DNA of 41,712 bases from JAISST01 sp050434145 (GCF_050434145.1 NZ_JBNPVX010000026.1:1-41712), one strand, 5' to 3'. Counted from the stretch's first letter, positions 1 to 8,941 are shown. The notes: generated by a model from the letters alone, not told the origin. Made by a program: numbers and translations.

Positions 1-95
1 AATAAAAATATAATATGTAATGAAGAATTATAGCGTATTTCATGGGATTCTCAAATAATATTTAGATAAAATCCCTACAAAAACTTGACACTACC
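1..95. repeat. Left terminal copy of a 95-bp inverted repeat (probable end of a mobile element)
   Basis: Bases 1-95 are the exact reverse complement of 41618-41712, and identity stops abruptly at the inner edge, which ends in CTTGACACTACC. Equal 95-base penetration on both sides fits a de Bruijn contig broken at two copies of one repeat. The inner boundary reads outward as GGTAGTGTCAAG, which looks like an insertion-sequence tip. No transposase lies inside the window, so the family cannot be named. Confidence 0.75.
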
Positions 96-110
96 GAATA
101 AAATTTCTAA

Positions 111-139
111 TTGACTTTTATAATCATATATGATAACAT
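111..139 (+). promoter_or_regulatory. Putative promoter of the ABC transporter leader
   Basis: TTGACT at 111-116 and TAACAT at 134-139 are separated by 17 bases. The site lies just inside the mobile-element boundary and about 40 bases upstream of the leader peptide start. The -10 is a weak match (4 of 6). Confidence 0.4.
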
Positions 140-177
140 GACCTATATTGAATAAAAATAAGATTGAGGAGAAAACG

Positions 178-201
178 GTGTTAAGACTAAGGCGCTTATA
201 A
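178..201 (+). CDS. Putative 7-codon leader peptide, Leu/Arg-rich (MLRLRRL)
   Basis: A GAGGAG ribosome site at 166-171 stands six bases before a GTG codon, followed by TTA AGA CTA AGG CGC TTA and a TAA stop. Three of six codons after the start are Arg and three are Leu. CGC, AGG and CTA are unusual codons in such an AT-rich sequence, which is what ribosome-mediated attenuation uses to sense charged tRNA. It sits between a promoter-like site (111-139) and a terminator (324-357) that precedes an amino-acid ABC transporter. The role in sensing arginine, or leucine, is inference. A chance short frame behind a good ribosome site remains possible. Confidence 0.45.
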   Translation: MLRLRRL

Positions 202-265
202 TTAAATATTTTATTAATATGCCAATTTTAATTAGCTGTTTTTTACTTTTGACTTTTGAAAAGAT

Positions 266-282
266 TGAAAATTATATTTTCA
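266..282 (+). promoter_or_regulatory. Leader RNA hairpin upstream of the attenuator-like terminator
   Basis: TGAAAAT and ATTTTCA form a perfect 7-bp stem around a TAT loop, 64 bases after the leader peptide stop and 41 before the terminator. It could be a pause or competing structure. No clear anti-terminator pairing with the terminator arms was found by eye. Confidence 0.3.
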
Positions 283-323
283 TGATAATAATTTGAATAG
301 TTTTTTCTATTTATCAAAAAGTT

Positions 324-357
324 AAGTACAGATAATTGTTTCTGTACTTTTTTATTT
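324..357 (+). terminator. Rho-independent terminator (attenuator candidate) ahead of the ABC transporter
   Basis: AAGTACAGA (324-332) pairs perfectly with TCTGTACTT (341-349) around an 8-base loop, followed by TTTTTATTT. It ends about 33 bases before the permease start. Because no gene other than the 7-codon leader lies upstream inside the window, it could act as a conditional terminator for the transporter. It could also simply end a gene lost with the flanking repeat. Confidence 0.7.
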
Positions 358-389
358 CAATACAATATATCACAAGAAAGGGGGAAATT

Positions 390-1103
390 ATGGAATATCT
401 TCAAGTTCTATCAGATATTTTTATCACTGACCAAAGATATATGTATATGGTGAAAGGCTTAGGTTTTTCACTTGGCTGCACAGCTCTAGCAGCAGTAATA
501 GGGCTAATTATAGGAATAATATGTGCCTTACTACAATTATCACAATATTTTCCATTAAAAAGTAAAGGTGGAAAATGGAAAACTTTTAATCCATTATCGC
601 AAATTGCTTATATATATGTTGATGTTGTGAGAGGAACTCCAGCAGTGGTACAATTAATGATTTTTGCAAATTTAATTTTTGTCGGAAAGCTGAGGGATGT
701 GCCAATAATAGCTATAGCAAGTCTTTCTTTTGGAATTAATTCTGGAGCATATGTTGCAGAAATAATCAGAGCTGGGATACAAGGACTTGATAAAGGACAA
801 ATGGAAGCCGCTAGAGCATTAGGAATGCCATATTCTATAGCAATGAAAGAAATAATTATACCTCAAGCTGTAAAAAAGATACTTCCAGCATTAGTAAGTG
901 AATTTATTACTTTATTAAAAGAAACTTCTATAGTTGGATTTATTGGTGGAGTAGATTTGCTTAGGTCAGCCAATATAATCACAAGTCTTACATATAGAGG
1001 AGTAGAGCCACTATTAGCAGTAGGTTTTGTCTATTTAATGTTGACTACATTATTTACATCATTAATGAGAATTATTGAAAGGAGGTTAGCAGTAAGTGAT
1101 TAA
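390..1103 (+). CDS. Polar amino-acid ABC transporter, permease subunit
   Basis: 237-aa inner-membrane permease of the His/Glu/Gln/Arg (HisMQ/GlnP/ArtQ) uptake family. The ATG at 390 is chosen over an upstream in-frame ATG at 336 because it has an AAGGGGGA ribosome site seven bases away and gives the family's usual length; the longer form would run through the terminator stem. Hydrophobic segments near residues 20-45, 75-95 and 100-125 and at the C-terminus fit a five-helix fold. The EAA loop that contacts the ATPase is visible as EAARALGMPYSIAMKEIIIP near residues 148-168. It overlaps the ATPase gene by 8 bp. No substrate-binding protein is present, so it may be encoded elsewhere or beyond the contig edge. 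Arginine is a guess from the leader peptide. Confidence 0.9.
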   Translation: MEYLQVLSDIFITDQRYMYMVKGLGFSLGCTALAAVIGLIIGIICALLQLSQYFPLKSKGGKWKTFNPLSQIAYIYVDVVRGTPAVVQLMIFANLIFVGKLRDVPIIAIASLSFGINSGAYVAEIIRAGIQGLDKGQMEAARALGMPYSIAMKEIIIPQAVKKILPALVSEFITLLKETSIVGFIGGVDLLRSANIITSLTYRGVEPLLAVGFVYLMLTTLFTSLMRIIERRLAVSD

Positions 1104-1845
1104 TTCAAAAAGAAAACTAATTGATATAAAAAATTTACATAAAAATTTTGGGTCACTAAAAGTATTGAAAGGGATAAGCACAGATGTAAGTACTGGAGAA
1201 ATAATAGCAATAATTGGCCCTTCAGGCTCAGGTAAATCTACATTTCTTAGATGTATTAATCGATTGGAAGAACCGACTGCAGGTAATATTTATATTGAGG
1301 GGAAAAATATAATGTCGCCTACTACCAATATAAATAAGATAAGAGAAAAAGTTGGAATGGTATTTCAGCATTTTAACCTTTTTCCTCATAAAACAGTTTT
1401 AGAGAATTTGATAATGTCTCCTATGTTGCTGAAAAAATATTATAGGTCAAAAGCAATTAATTTATCTATGAAATTATTAGAAAAAGTTGGTTTAGTAGAT
1501 AAAGCAAATGAATATCCAAATAGATTATCTGGTGGACAAAAGCAGAGAATAGCTATAGCAAGGGCATTAGCGATGGAACCAGATGTAATGCTATTTGATG
1601 AACCTACTTCAGCATTAGATCCAGAAATGATAAAAGAAGTGCTAGATGTAATGAGAGGACTGGCCAAAGATGGAATGACAATGCTTATAGTAACACATGA
1701 AATGGGTTTTGCTAGGAATGTTGCTAATAGAATATTCTTCATGGATGATGGGAAAATAGTAGAAGATACAACTCCGTCAGAATTGTTTGAAAATCCTAAG
1801 AGTGCAAGAACTAAGGAATTCTTAGAAAAAGTACTAAATAAGTAA
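1096..1845 (+). CDS. Polar amino-acid ABC transporter, ATP-binding subunit
   Basis: 249-aa cytoplasmic ATPase of the GlnQ/HisP/ArtM group that energises the upstream permease. Walker A is GPSGSGKST (41-49), the Q-loop glutamine is about residue 91, the signature LSGGQ is at 144-148, Walker B is VMLFDEP (164-170) and the switch histidine lies in VTHEMGF near 200. The GTG start at 1096 follows an AGGAGGT site at the end of the permease gene, and the 8-bp overlap implies translational coupling. A shadow frame on the opposite strand across 1440-1742 has no ribosome site and was ignored. The length is normal and all ATPase motifs are intact. Confidence 0.93.
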   Translation: MINSKRKLIDIKNLHKNFGSLKVLKGISTDVSTGEIIAIIGPSGSGKSTFLRCINRLEEPTAGNIYIEGKNIMSPTTNINKIREKVGMVFQHFNLFPHKTVLENLIMSPMLLKKYYRSKAINLSMKLLEKVGLVDKANEYPNRLSGGQKQRIAIARALAMEPDVMLFDEPTSALDPEMIKEVLDVMRGLAKDGMTMLIVTHEMGFARNVANRIFFMDDGKIVEDTTPSELFENPKSARTKEFLEKVLNK

Positions 1846-1911
1846 TATTTGAATATAAAAAATTTTAAAAAGTAATATTTTTATTTATATACATAAATTA
1901 TATGGTAAAAA

Positions 1912-1955
1912 GGCTGACTTCTAAAAATAGATTCTTTCTATCTTTCAAGTCAGCC
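1912..1955. terminator. Bidirectional terminator between the ABC operon and carB
   Basis: GGCTGACTT (1912-1920) pairs with AAGTCAGCC (1947-1955), with an A-run before and TTTTATT after, so it can stop transcription from either side. It serves the convergent ABC transporter and carAB operons. Confidence 0.85.
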
Positions 1956-1962
1956 AATTTTA

Positions 1963-4900
1963 TTAAATCTTGCTAATATCAAATACATCCAAATCATTTA
2001 CTAAAATATGCTTATCTTGCATAGCAAGTATTGCAGAAATTGTATCAAGTGAGGTCAATACATCAACACCATATTCAATAGCATTTCTTCGTATTTTAAA
2101 TCCATCTCTTTGAGAATCATTAGCTTTAGTTGGGGTGTTTATTAAAAGATCCACTTCTCTATTTTTTAATAAATCCAAAATATTTGGAGAAGATTCATTT
2201 ATTTTATTCACAACAGTAGCCTCAATTCCATTTTCTTCCAAAAATTTCTTTGTTCCAGTAGTGGCAAAAAGTTTTGAACCATATTTAATAAGATTTTTGG
2301 CTATTGGTAGAAATTCTTTTTTGTCATTATCTCTGATAGTAACAAAAATATTACGATTTTCTATATTGTAAACACGTTTTGCACCAAGAAGACCTTTATA
2401 AATAGCTTCATCAACATTATTTCCAACACCTAAGACTTCACCAGTAGATCTCATCTCTGGACCAAGAGAAACTTCTACACTTGACAGTTTTTCAGTAGAG
2501 AAAACAGGGACTTTTACAGCCACTAAATCAGGCTTTTTGTAGATTCCGGTACCATAATTAAGATCTTTCAATTTTTCTCCAAGTATAACTTTAGTAGCAA
2601 GTTCAATAATAGGCACTCCAGACACTTTTGCAATATATGGTACAGTACGCGAAGATCGTGGATTTACTTCTATTACATACAAGGCATTTTCATATGCTAT
2701 AAATTGGATATTCATCATTCCTTTTACATCCAAAGATTTTGCTAATTTTCGAGTAATATTCAATAATTCTTCTTCAGTACCATCATATAGATTTTGTTGT
2801 GGAAAAATAGTAATAGAATCACCAGAATGTACTCCAGCTCTTTCTAAATGCTCCATAATTCCAGGTATCAAGACATCGTCACCATCACAAACTGCATCTA
2901 CTTCCAATTCTATTCCATTAAGATACTTATCTATTAATACTGGGTTGTATGGATCTCTATCAAAAGATCCCTTCAAGTATTCGATTAAATCATGCTCATC
3001 ATGACAGATTTCCATTCCTTGTCCTCCTAATACATAAGAAGGTCGTACAAGCACTGGATATTTGATATTGTTGGCAATATCAATACCAGATTGTATATCC
3101 CATACTCCTTTGCCATTAGGACGTTTTATATCCAACTGTTCCATCATATTTTCAAATTTTTCTCTATCTTCAGCTTCATCAATTTTCGCAGCACTAGTAC
3201 CTATTATTTTGACACCATAATCATGAAGAGCATTAGCAAGCTTTATAGCAGTCTGACCACCAAATTGCAAAATGACACCAAAAGGCTTTTCTTTTTTTAC
3301 AATATTAATTACATCTTCAGTTACAAGTGGTTCAAAATAAAGTTTATCAGCAGTAGAAAAATCTGTAGAAACAGTTTCAGGATTATTATTAATAATTATA
3401 CTTTCAATACCAAGTTTTTTTAAGGTTTTTACTGCATGTACAGTACAATAATCAAATTCTATTCCCTGTCCAATCCGAATAGGTCCAGATCCAATTACAA
3501 TAACTTTCTTCTTATCACTAATTTCCACTTCATCATAATCATCATATGTAGAATAATAATATGATGAAGCTGCAGCAAATTCCCCAGCACAAGTATCTAC
3601 CATTTTATAGACTGGTAATATTCCATGTTCATTTCTTTTTCTTTCAATATCTTTTTCTGTTACATTCATGAGAGAAGCAATACCAACATCAGAAAAACCT
3701 TTCTTTTTTAGTTTTTTTAAATAATTAAAATCAAGTTCATTATAATTGATTTTTTTCAAATTTTCCTCTTGTGTAACAATCCATTCAATTTTCTCCATAA
3801 AAAATTTGTCAATGCCAGTTAATTTTTGTAATTTTTCTTTAATATAACCTCTTCTCAACATTTCAGCTACTACAAAAATACGAATATCATCAGGTTTTGC
3901 TACTGCATCTTTTAATTCAAACATACTCATTTTTTCAACAACAGGATGCATAAGATTATATCGCCCTATTTCCAATGATCTAATACCTTTTAAAAAAGCA
4001 GATTCAAAATTATTACCGATAGCCATTATTTCACCAGTAGCCATCATTTTTGTGCCGAGCCTTTTATTAGCCTTTTTAAACTTATCAAAAGGCCATTTTG
4101 GTATTTTTACTACAATATAATCTAAAGTAGGTTCAAAGCAAGCAAAAGTTTTGTCAGTAACTTCATTCTTAATTTCATCTAGATGGTAACCCAGAGCAAT
4201 TCTTGTAGCTACTCTAGCAATAGGATAACCAGTTGCTTTTGATGCCAAAGCAGAAGATCGAGATACTCTTGGATTTATTTCAATAATAGCATATTCAAAA
4301 GATTTTGGATTTAAGGCAAATTGTACATTACATCCGCCTACTACACCTATTTCTTCTACAATCTTTAGAGCAGAAGTACGTAACATTTGATATTCCCTAT
4401 CAGTAAGAGTTTGTGAAGGAGCCACTACAATTGAATCACCAGTATGAATTCCTACAGGATCAATATTTTCCATATTGCAGACAGTAATTGCATTACCATT
4501 ACTATCTCTTATAACTTCATATTCAATTTCTTTCCAACCTAATATAGACTTTTCTATTAATACTTGCCCAACTCTTGATAATGCCAATCCTTTGGATAAG
4601 ATATCTTCCAATTCTATATCATTATGAGCAAATCCTCCACCAGTACCACCTAATGTGTAAGCAGGTCTTACAACTACAGGATATCCTATATTATTAGCAA
4701 CAGTGATACCATCATTCAAGTTTTCTACAATTTGACTTTGAATGATAGGTTCATTTATTTTTTCCATTGCTTCTCTAAATAATTCTCTATCTTCACCACG
4801 CTTTATAGAATCAATAGGAGTACCAATTACTTTGATATCATATTTTTTTAATATTCCAGTTTCATATAACTCAACTGCCATGTTTAAAGCAGTTTGCCCT

Positions 4901-5169
4901 CCCATACCAGCAAGGATAGAATCTGGTCTTTCTTTTTGAATGACTTTTTCCACAAATTCAACAGTGATAGGTTCTATATAAATTCTGTCTGCAACAGTTT
5001 TGTCTGTCATTATAGTAGCAGGATTTGAGTTGATTAATACTACTTCAAGACCTTCAGCTTTCAATGTTTCACAAGCTTGTGTTCCAGAATAATCAAATTC
5101 AGCAGCTTGCCCGATTATTATGGGTCCAGATCCTATAACTAACACTTTTTTTATTGATTTATCTAACAT
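1963..5169 (-). CDS. carB: Carbamoyl-phosphate synthase, large (ammonia) subunit
   Basis: 1068-aa catalytic subunit making carbamoyl phosphate from bicarbonate, ammonia and two ATP for pyrimidine and arginine synthesis. Two homologous ATP-grasp halves are visible, each opening with a dinucleotide-type loop (KVLVIGSGPIIIGQAAEFDY near residue 8; KVIVIGSGPIRIGQGIEFDY near 550). A central oligomerisation region lies around 400-545 and the allosteric MGS-like domain from about 930. The start is ATG 5169, five bases after GGAGG; an upstream TTG at 5181 would place the ribosome site inside the gene. It is 33 bases downstream of carA, so the two form one operon. The length is that of the E. coli enzyme (1073 aa), with no sign of damage. 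Confidence 0.97.
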   Translation of the reverse strand: MLDKSIKKVLVIGSGPIIIGQAAEFDYSGTQACETLKAEGLEVVLINSNPATIMTDKTVADRIYIEPITVEFVEKVIQKERPDSILAGMGGQTALNMAVELYETGILKKYDIKVIGTPIDSIKRGEDRELFREAMEKINEPIIQSQIVENLNDGITVANNIGYPVVVRPAYTLGGTGGGFAHNDIELEDILSKGLALSRVGQVLIEKSILGWKEIEYEVIRDSNGNAITVCNMENIDPVGIHTGDSIVVAPSQTLTDREYQMLRTSALKIVEEIGVVGGCNVQFALNPKSFEYAIIEINPRVSRSSALASKATGYPIARVATRIALGYHLDEIKNEVTDKTFACFEPTLDYIVVKIPKWPFDKFKKANKRLGTKMMATGEIMAIGNNFESAFLKGIRSLEIGRYNLMHPVVEKMSMFELKDAVAKPDDIRIFVVAEMLRRGYIKEKLQKLTGIDKFFMEKIEWIVTQEENLKKINYNELDFNYLKKLKKKGFSDVGIASLMNVTEKDIERKRNEHGILPVYKMVDTCAGEFAAASSYYYSTYDDYDEVEISDKKKVIVIGSGPIRIGQGIEFDYCTVHAVKTLKKLGIESIIINNNPETVSTDFSTADKLYFEPLVTEDVINIVKKEKPFGVILQFGGQTAIKLANALHDYGVKIIGTSAAKIDEAEDREKFENMMEQLDIKRPNGKGVWDIQSGIDIANNIKYPVLVRPSYVLGGQGMEICHDEHDLIEYLKGSFDRDPYNPVLIDKYLNGIELEVDAVCDGDDVLIPGIMEHLERAGVHSGDSITIFPQQNLYDGTEEELLNITRKLAKSLDVKGMMNIQFIAYENALYVIEVNPRSSRTVPYIAKVSGVPIIELATKVILGEKLKDLNYGTGIYKKPDLVAVKVPVFSTEKLSSVEVSLGPEMRSTGEVLGVGNNVDEAIYKGLLGAKRVYNIENRNIFVTIRDNDKKEFLPIAKNLIKYGSKLFATTGTKKFLEENGIEATVVNKINESSPNILDLLKNREVDLLINTPTKANDSQRDGFKIRRNAIEYGVDVLTSLDTISAILAMQDKHILVNDLDVFDISKI

Positions 5170-5202
5170 ATCATCCTCCAAAAAAATATAAACTAGAATA
5201 AA

Positions 5203-6255
5203 TTATTTGCTATATAATTGAACAAACTCATCAAATAAATATTGAGAATCTTCAGGCCCTGGCCATGCTTCAGGATGATACTGCACGCATTTAATTTTCA
5301 ATTTATCACTTTTAAGCCCTTCTACAGAATTATCATTGAGATTAATGTGAGTGACTTCCATTTCTTCAGGAATTTTATCTACGACATACCCATGATTTTG
5401 TGAGGTGATGTAAATTTTATTCTTAATTAAATCCTTGACAGGGTGATTACATCCTCTATGTCCATATTTTAATTTTGTAGTGGTCCCACCAAGAGCCCAT
5501 GTAAGCAACTGTTGCCCCAGACATATGGCAGTGATAGGTAAATTTCCAATCATTTTTTTTATCTCTTCAATGGGGCCTTGTAGATCAAAAGGGTCACCAG
5601 GACCATTTGATAAAAAAACTCCATCCAAGTTATACTTTAACATTTCATTGAAAGAAGTGTCATAAGGAAATACAATTAAATGACATTTTCTTTTTTGAAA
5701 ATGTCTAAGAATATTTCTTTTTATTCCAAAATCCATGATACCTATTCTGAGACCAGTCCCAGTTATTTCATATATTTCTTTTGTACTAACTGAAGCTACT
5801 GCATTTTTGTTATTAAAGCTATCAAAATAATTTCCGATTTCTTTATCTGTCAAATCTTTGGAAGTAATAATTGCTTTCATTGCACCTTCTTCTCTAATAA
5901 TTTTTGTTAGATACCTAGTATCAACACCTTTGAAAGCAACAATTTTATATTGTCTCAGAAACCCATCTAATGTCATTTCACATCTGAAATTATTAGGAAG
6001 CTTTGCATCTTCTTTGATAATAAAACCATTCAATTTTGCACCATCAGATTCCATATCTTCAAGGTTGGTGCCATAATTTCCTATCATTGGATATGTCATT
6101 ACCACAATTTGGCCAGAATAAGATGGATCTGTAAGCAGTTCTTGATAGCCTGTCATTCCTGTATTGAAGACGATTTCTCCAATAGAATCTTTCTTTTCAC
6201 CAAAAATTTTTCCTTCAAAGCTCATTCCATTTTGCAAAATCAGTTTTCCTTTCAT
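5203..6255 (-). CDS. carA: Carbamoyl-phosphate synthase, small (glutaminase) subunit
   Basis: 350-aa subunit that hydrolyses glutamine and channels ammonia to CarB. The N-terminal CarA domain (1-150) is followed by a class I glutamine amidotransferase domain with the triad Cys245 (ITAICLGQQL), His327 and Glu329 (QYHPEAWPGP). The expected oxyanion-hole context LSNGPGDP is at about 215-222. The start codon has a GGAGG site four bases upstream. It is slightly shorter than the E. coli enzyme (382 aa), mostly through a compact N-terminal half. It is first in the carAB operon, behind a promoter at 6328-6356. The roughly 65-base 5' leader contains no obvious PyrR or attenuator structure. Confidence 0.97.
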   Translation of the reverse strand: MKGKLILQNGMSFEGKIFGEKKDSIGEIVFNTGMTGYQELLTDPSYSGQIVVMTYPMIGNYGTNLEDMESDGAKLNGFIIKEDAKLPNNFRCEMTLDGFLRQYKIVAFKGVDTRYLTKIIREEGAMKAIITSKDLTDKEIGNYFDSFNNKNAVASVSTKEIYEITGTGLRIGIMDFGIKRNILRHFQKRKCHLIVFPYDTSFNEMLKYNLDGVFLSNGPGDPFDLQGPIEEIKKMIGNLPITAICLGQQLLTWALGGTTTKLKYGHRGCNHPVKDLIKNKIYITSQNHGYVVDKIPEEMEVTHINLNDNSVEGLKSDKLKIKCVQYHPEAWPGPEDSQYLFDEFVQLYSK

Positions 6256-6327
6256 AAAACCTCCTTAAATTGAGAAAAGATAGAAAAACAATATATATAT
6301 GCTACTCATAAATTTTACCCTTTTATT

Positions 6328-6356
6328 ATTCTTTCATAACTTTCAAATAAAGTCAA
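6328..6356 (-). promoter_or_regulatory. Putative carAB promoter
   Basis: Read on the minus strand, TTGACT (6356-6351) and AAGAAT (6333-6328) are 17 bases apart, about 70 bases upstream of the carA start. The -35 matches 5 of 6 and the -10 matches 4 of 6. Confidence 0.45.
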
Positions 6357-6404
6357 CTACAATATTTTTATTTTATGAAAAAATTTTTTATGAGAAAGAG
6401 AAAA

Positions 6405-6415
6405 AGTCCGATAAT
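6405..6415 (+). repeat. AGTCCGATAAT motif, copy 1
   Basis: Intergenic copy between carA and the 3' end of cca. It forms a direct pair with copy 2, 36 bases away. The whole 11-mer matches exactly. Confidence 0.7.
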
Positions 6416-6440
6416 AAAAATAAATGAAACATCTATTCGG

Positions 6441-6451
6441 AGTCCGATAAT
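6441..6451 (+). repeat. AGTCCGATAAT motif, copy 2
   Basis: Second copy in the carA-cca gap, same orientation as copy 1. The flanks of the two copies are not alike beyond the core, so this is not a longer duplicated unit. Confidence 0.7.
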
Positions 6452-6483
6452 TTATGGAAAAAGATATTTTGCTAACCGATATT

Positions 6484-7833
6484 TTATAAAATATTTTGAT
6501 CTAAAAATTTATTTTTTACTAGTTTTATTAAAAAATCTTTTTGATTGTCTTCTGGATATTCTAATATATGTTCAAGTAAAAAATTTAAAATAATTCCAAT
6601 ATGTCGACCATTATTAATGCCTAATAAAATTAAATCATTACCATTTATCTTTAGATCCTTAAGAGAAATTGGTTCTTTTTCATTAAGTATTTTTCTGATT
6701 ATTTCAATGGAGTTATCCAAATTTGAAAAGTCATGTGGCGGGAAACTACCAAGAATATCCGCTTTGCATAAGAGAAATAAATTGTCTAAATTATCATTTC
6801 CCACTTCACTAATGATTTTTTTAGCAAATTTTTTGCTGATCACAGTATGAAAAGCCATATGATAACGTACCAAAGCAGCAACTTTCTCGATAGTTTTACT
6901 GTCAAATTGTAATCTTTTGAGAATATTTTTTGTGATGACAGCACCAATTTTATCATGTGAATAGAAATGCCCAATGCCATTCTCTTCACTATAAGTCTGT
7001 ATTTTTCCGATATCATGGAAAAGAGCTGCCAGTCGCAATATTAGATTCGTAGTTGTATTTTCTAAGACAAGAAGTGTATGTTCAAAAATATCCTTATGAT
7101 GATGTGGATTATTTTGCATAAAATTATAGCATGCATATAATTCTGGTAAGAATCTTTGCAATAAGTCGCACTTTAAAAGATAGATAATTCCAAGCTTTGG
7201 ATTAGGTGACATAATAATTTTTATAAATTCATCCCTTATTCGCTCAGATGAAAGAGAGTCAATGTATGAAGCTTTGATTTTCATTTGGTATAATGTATTA
7301 TGCTCAAAAGAATTAAAAGATTTTTCCACAAATAATCTGATACCACGAAAAATTCTCAAAGGATCCTCTTTGATCCTTTCCTCAGGTTTTCCTATAAATC
7401 TTATAGTTTTTTCTGAAATATCATTGAGAGCATGATCATTTACTGGAACAAGATCATACCCATCATATGCAATAGCATTTACTGTGAAATCACGGCGATT
7501 TAAATCAGAGAGGATATCATCAATAAATTCAACAGACGTATTTCTTCTATTATTAGTAAATTTCGTATCTTTTCTCATTTGAGCAATATCATATTCATTA
7601 CCATTGTATTTTATTTTAACTACACCAAAAGATTTTCCCACTAATACAGGTGAAAAGTCTTTAAAAATTTCCAGTAATTTTCTATAACAAATATTAGTAC
7701 AAAAATCGCAATCTTTTGGTGTGAAATTAAGTAATTTATCACGGATATAACCACCTACAATATATCCAGTACCATTTTTTTGTAGCATATATAATATATC
7801 TTTGATTTCTTTTTCTAAAATAATTTTTTCCAT
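6484..7833 (-). CDS. cca: CCA-adding tRNA nucleotidyltransferase with HD domain
   Basis: 449-aa class II nucleotidyltransferase that builds or repairs the 3' CCA end of tRNAs; poly(A) polymerases share the fold. The head domain shows GGYIRD (27-32), the metal-binding DxD as Asp41/Asp43 (KDCDFC) and RRDFTVNA (113-120), and the neck follows to about residue 220. A C-terminal HD phosphohydrolase-type region carries PHHHKDIFEHT (243-253) and LFHDIGK (271-277). The start has a GAAGG site. It is transcribed alone, divergent from the radical SAM gene. In a genome with separate A-adding and CC-adding enzymes it could be only one of the two; the sequence cannot decide this. Confidence 0.88.
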   Translation of the reverse strand: MEKIILEKEIKDILYMLQKNGTGYIVGGYIRDKLLNFTPKDCDFCTNICYRKLLEIFKDFSPVLVGKSFGVVKIKYNGNEYDIAQMRKDTKFTNNRRNTSVEFIDDILSDLNRRDFTVNAIAYDGYDLVPVNDHALNDISEKTIRFIGKPEERIKEDPLRIFRGIRLFVEKSFNSFEHNTLYQMKIKASYIDSLSSERIRDEFIKIIMSPNPKLGIIYLLKCDLLQRFLPELYACYNFMQNNPHHHKDIFEHTLLVLENTTTNLILRLAALFHDIGKIQTYSEENGIGHFYSHDKIGAVITKNILKRLQFDSKTIEKVAALVRYHMAFHTVISKKFAKKIISEVGNDNLDNLFLLCKADILGSFPPHDFSNLDNSIEIIRKILNEKEPISLKDLKINGNDLILLGINNGRHIGIILNFLLEHILEYPEDNQKDFLIKLVKNKFLDQNIL

Positions 7834-7843
7834 AAAACCTTCT

Positions 7844-7872
7844 TTAACATATTTACTTTTTTATAGTATAAT
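7844..7872 (+). promoter_or_regulatory. Promoter of the radical SAM gene
   Basis: TTAACA (7844-7849), 17 bases, then a perfect TATAAT (7867-7872). It sits in the 134-bp gap between the divergent cca and radical SAM genes and gives a 5' leader of about 88 bases. Confidence 0.7.
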
Positions 7873-7911
7873 AGAAAAGAGAGAAAAAATCAAAGAAAAA
7901 AATGCTTATAA

Positions 7912-7936
7912 CTGTAGAAGCGATTATCTTCAACAG
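7912..7936 (+). promoter_or_regulatory. Hairpin in the 5' leader of the radical SAM gene
   Basis: CTGT-A-GAAG and CTTC-A-ACAG form an 8-bp stem with one internal A/A mismatch and a 7-base loop. There is no U-run after it, so it is not a terminator. It may stabilise the message or control translation; no known riboswitch class is recognised. Confidence 0.3.
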
Positions 7937-7967
7937 ATAATAAGAAAATTAAAAAAGGGGAAATAGA

Positions 7968-8909
7968 ATGAAGTCTAATGATTATTTATATTATAAACTG
8001 AATAATTACTTTCAAGACACCTTTGGTGAGAAAATTTATAAAATATCACTTGACGGTGGTTTCACCTGTCCAAACAGAGATGGAAAAGTAGGAATAGGAG
8101 GATGTATTTTCTGCAATGAAACAGGAAGTGGTGAATTTACAGAAGGCAAATTAACTATTACTAATCAAATTAATAATCAATTAAAATTAATAGTCAAAAA
8201 ATTTCCTCATGGGCAGGTGATTGCATACTTTCAGAATTTTACAAATACATATGGAGATATAGAACAATTGAGAAAAGTCTATAATGAAGCTTTATTACAT
8301 CCGAGAGTAATTGGAATTGCTATTGCAACCAGACCAGATTGTCTAGGACCAGAAATAATAGAACTATTGCAAGAATTAAATGAAAAAACCTTTCTTTGGA
8401 TAGAATTGGGATTACAAACTATTAATGAAAAAGTAGCTAGAATAATTAATAGGTGTTATGATAATGAAACATTTATACAAAGTGCAAAAATATTATCCCA
8501 TAGTAAAATAAAATTTGTGACTCATTTAATAATAGGATTACCAGGAGAGGAAGCTAATGATCCAATAAAAACAGCATTATTTGCAGTTAAAAATTTAACA
8601 TGGGGAATTAAAATACATTCTATGTATATAGACAGAAATACAAAATTGCATGAATTATTATTAACTGGAAAATACAAGCCAATTACTATAGACTACTACA
8701 TAAATAAACTCATAGAAATAATTCAAGCCATTCCATCAAATATTGTAGTACATCGAATAACTGGTGATCCATATAAGAAAACATTAGTAGAACCATTGTG
8801 GACAGCAAATAAAAAAGCAGTTTTAAATGAAATACATAATAAGATGAAAAAAGAAAAAATTTATCAAGGGAAGGTTAGTGAGATGTATATGAATAAAAAT
8901 ATTTTATAA
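7968..8909 (+). CDS. Radical SAM protein, TIGR01212 (YhcC-like) family
   Basis: 313-aa radical S-adenosylmethionine enzyme with an Elp3-like arrangement. The cluster cysteines are Cys34, Cys46 and Cys49 (CPNRDGKVGIGGCIFC), a CX11CX2C spacing instead of the textbook CX3CX2C. Downstream are ATRPDC near residue 117, WIELGLQT near 140 and THLIIGLPGE near 180, all typical of this family, whose E. coli member is YhcC. The substrate is not established for the family. The AAGGGGAAATAGA ribosome site supports the ATG at 7968. It is a single gene with a good promoter; the next gene runs toward it. Confidence 0.88.
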   Translation: MKSNDYLYYKLNNYFQDTFGEKIYKISLDGGFTCPNRDGKVGIGGCIFCNETGSGEFTEGKLTITNQINNQLKLIVKKFPHGQVIAYFQNFTNTYGDIEQLRKVYNEALLHPRVIGIAIATRPDCLGPEIIELLQELNEKTFLWIELGLQTINEKVARIINRCYDNETFIQSAKILSHSKIKFVTHLIIGLPGEEANDPIKTALFAVKNLTWGIKIHSMYIDRNTKLHELLLTGKYKPITIDYYINKLIEIIQAIPSNIVVHRITGDPYKKTLVEPLWTANKKAVLNEIHNKMKKEKIYQGKVSEMYMNKNIL

Positions 8910-8930
8910 AAGATCTTACATTTAAATAAT

Positions 8931-8941
8931 TGTCCGATAAT
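8931..8941 (+). repeat. TGTCCGATAAT motif, copy 3
   Basis: Differs from the consensus only at the first base (T for A). It lies 22 bases after the radical SAM stop codon, in the gap downstream of the convergent recombinase gene. Confidence 0.65.

Noticed and set aside
6256..6360. PyrR-type attenuator or riboswitch ahead of carA
   Set aside because: The leader is short, AT-rich and contains no terminator or recognisable conserved structure.
6375..6593. 72-aa plus-strand frame overlapping the end of cca
   Set aside because: No ribosome site, antisense to a clear gene over half its length, and its SPII segments are just translations of the repeated AGTCCGATAAT motif.
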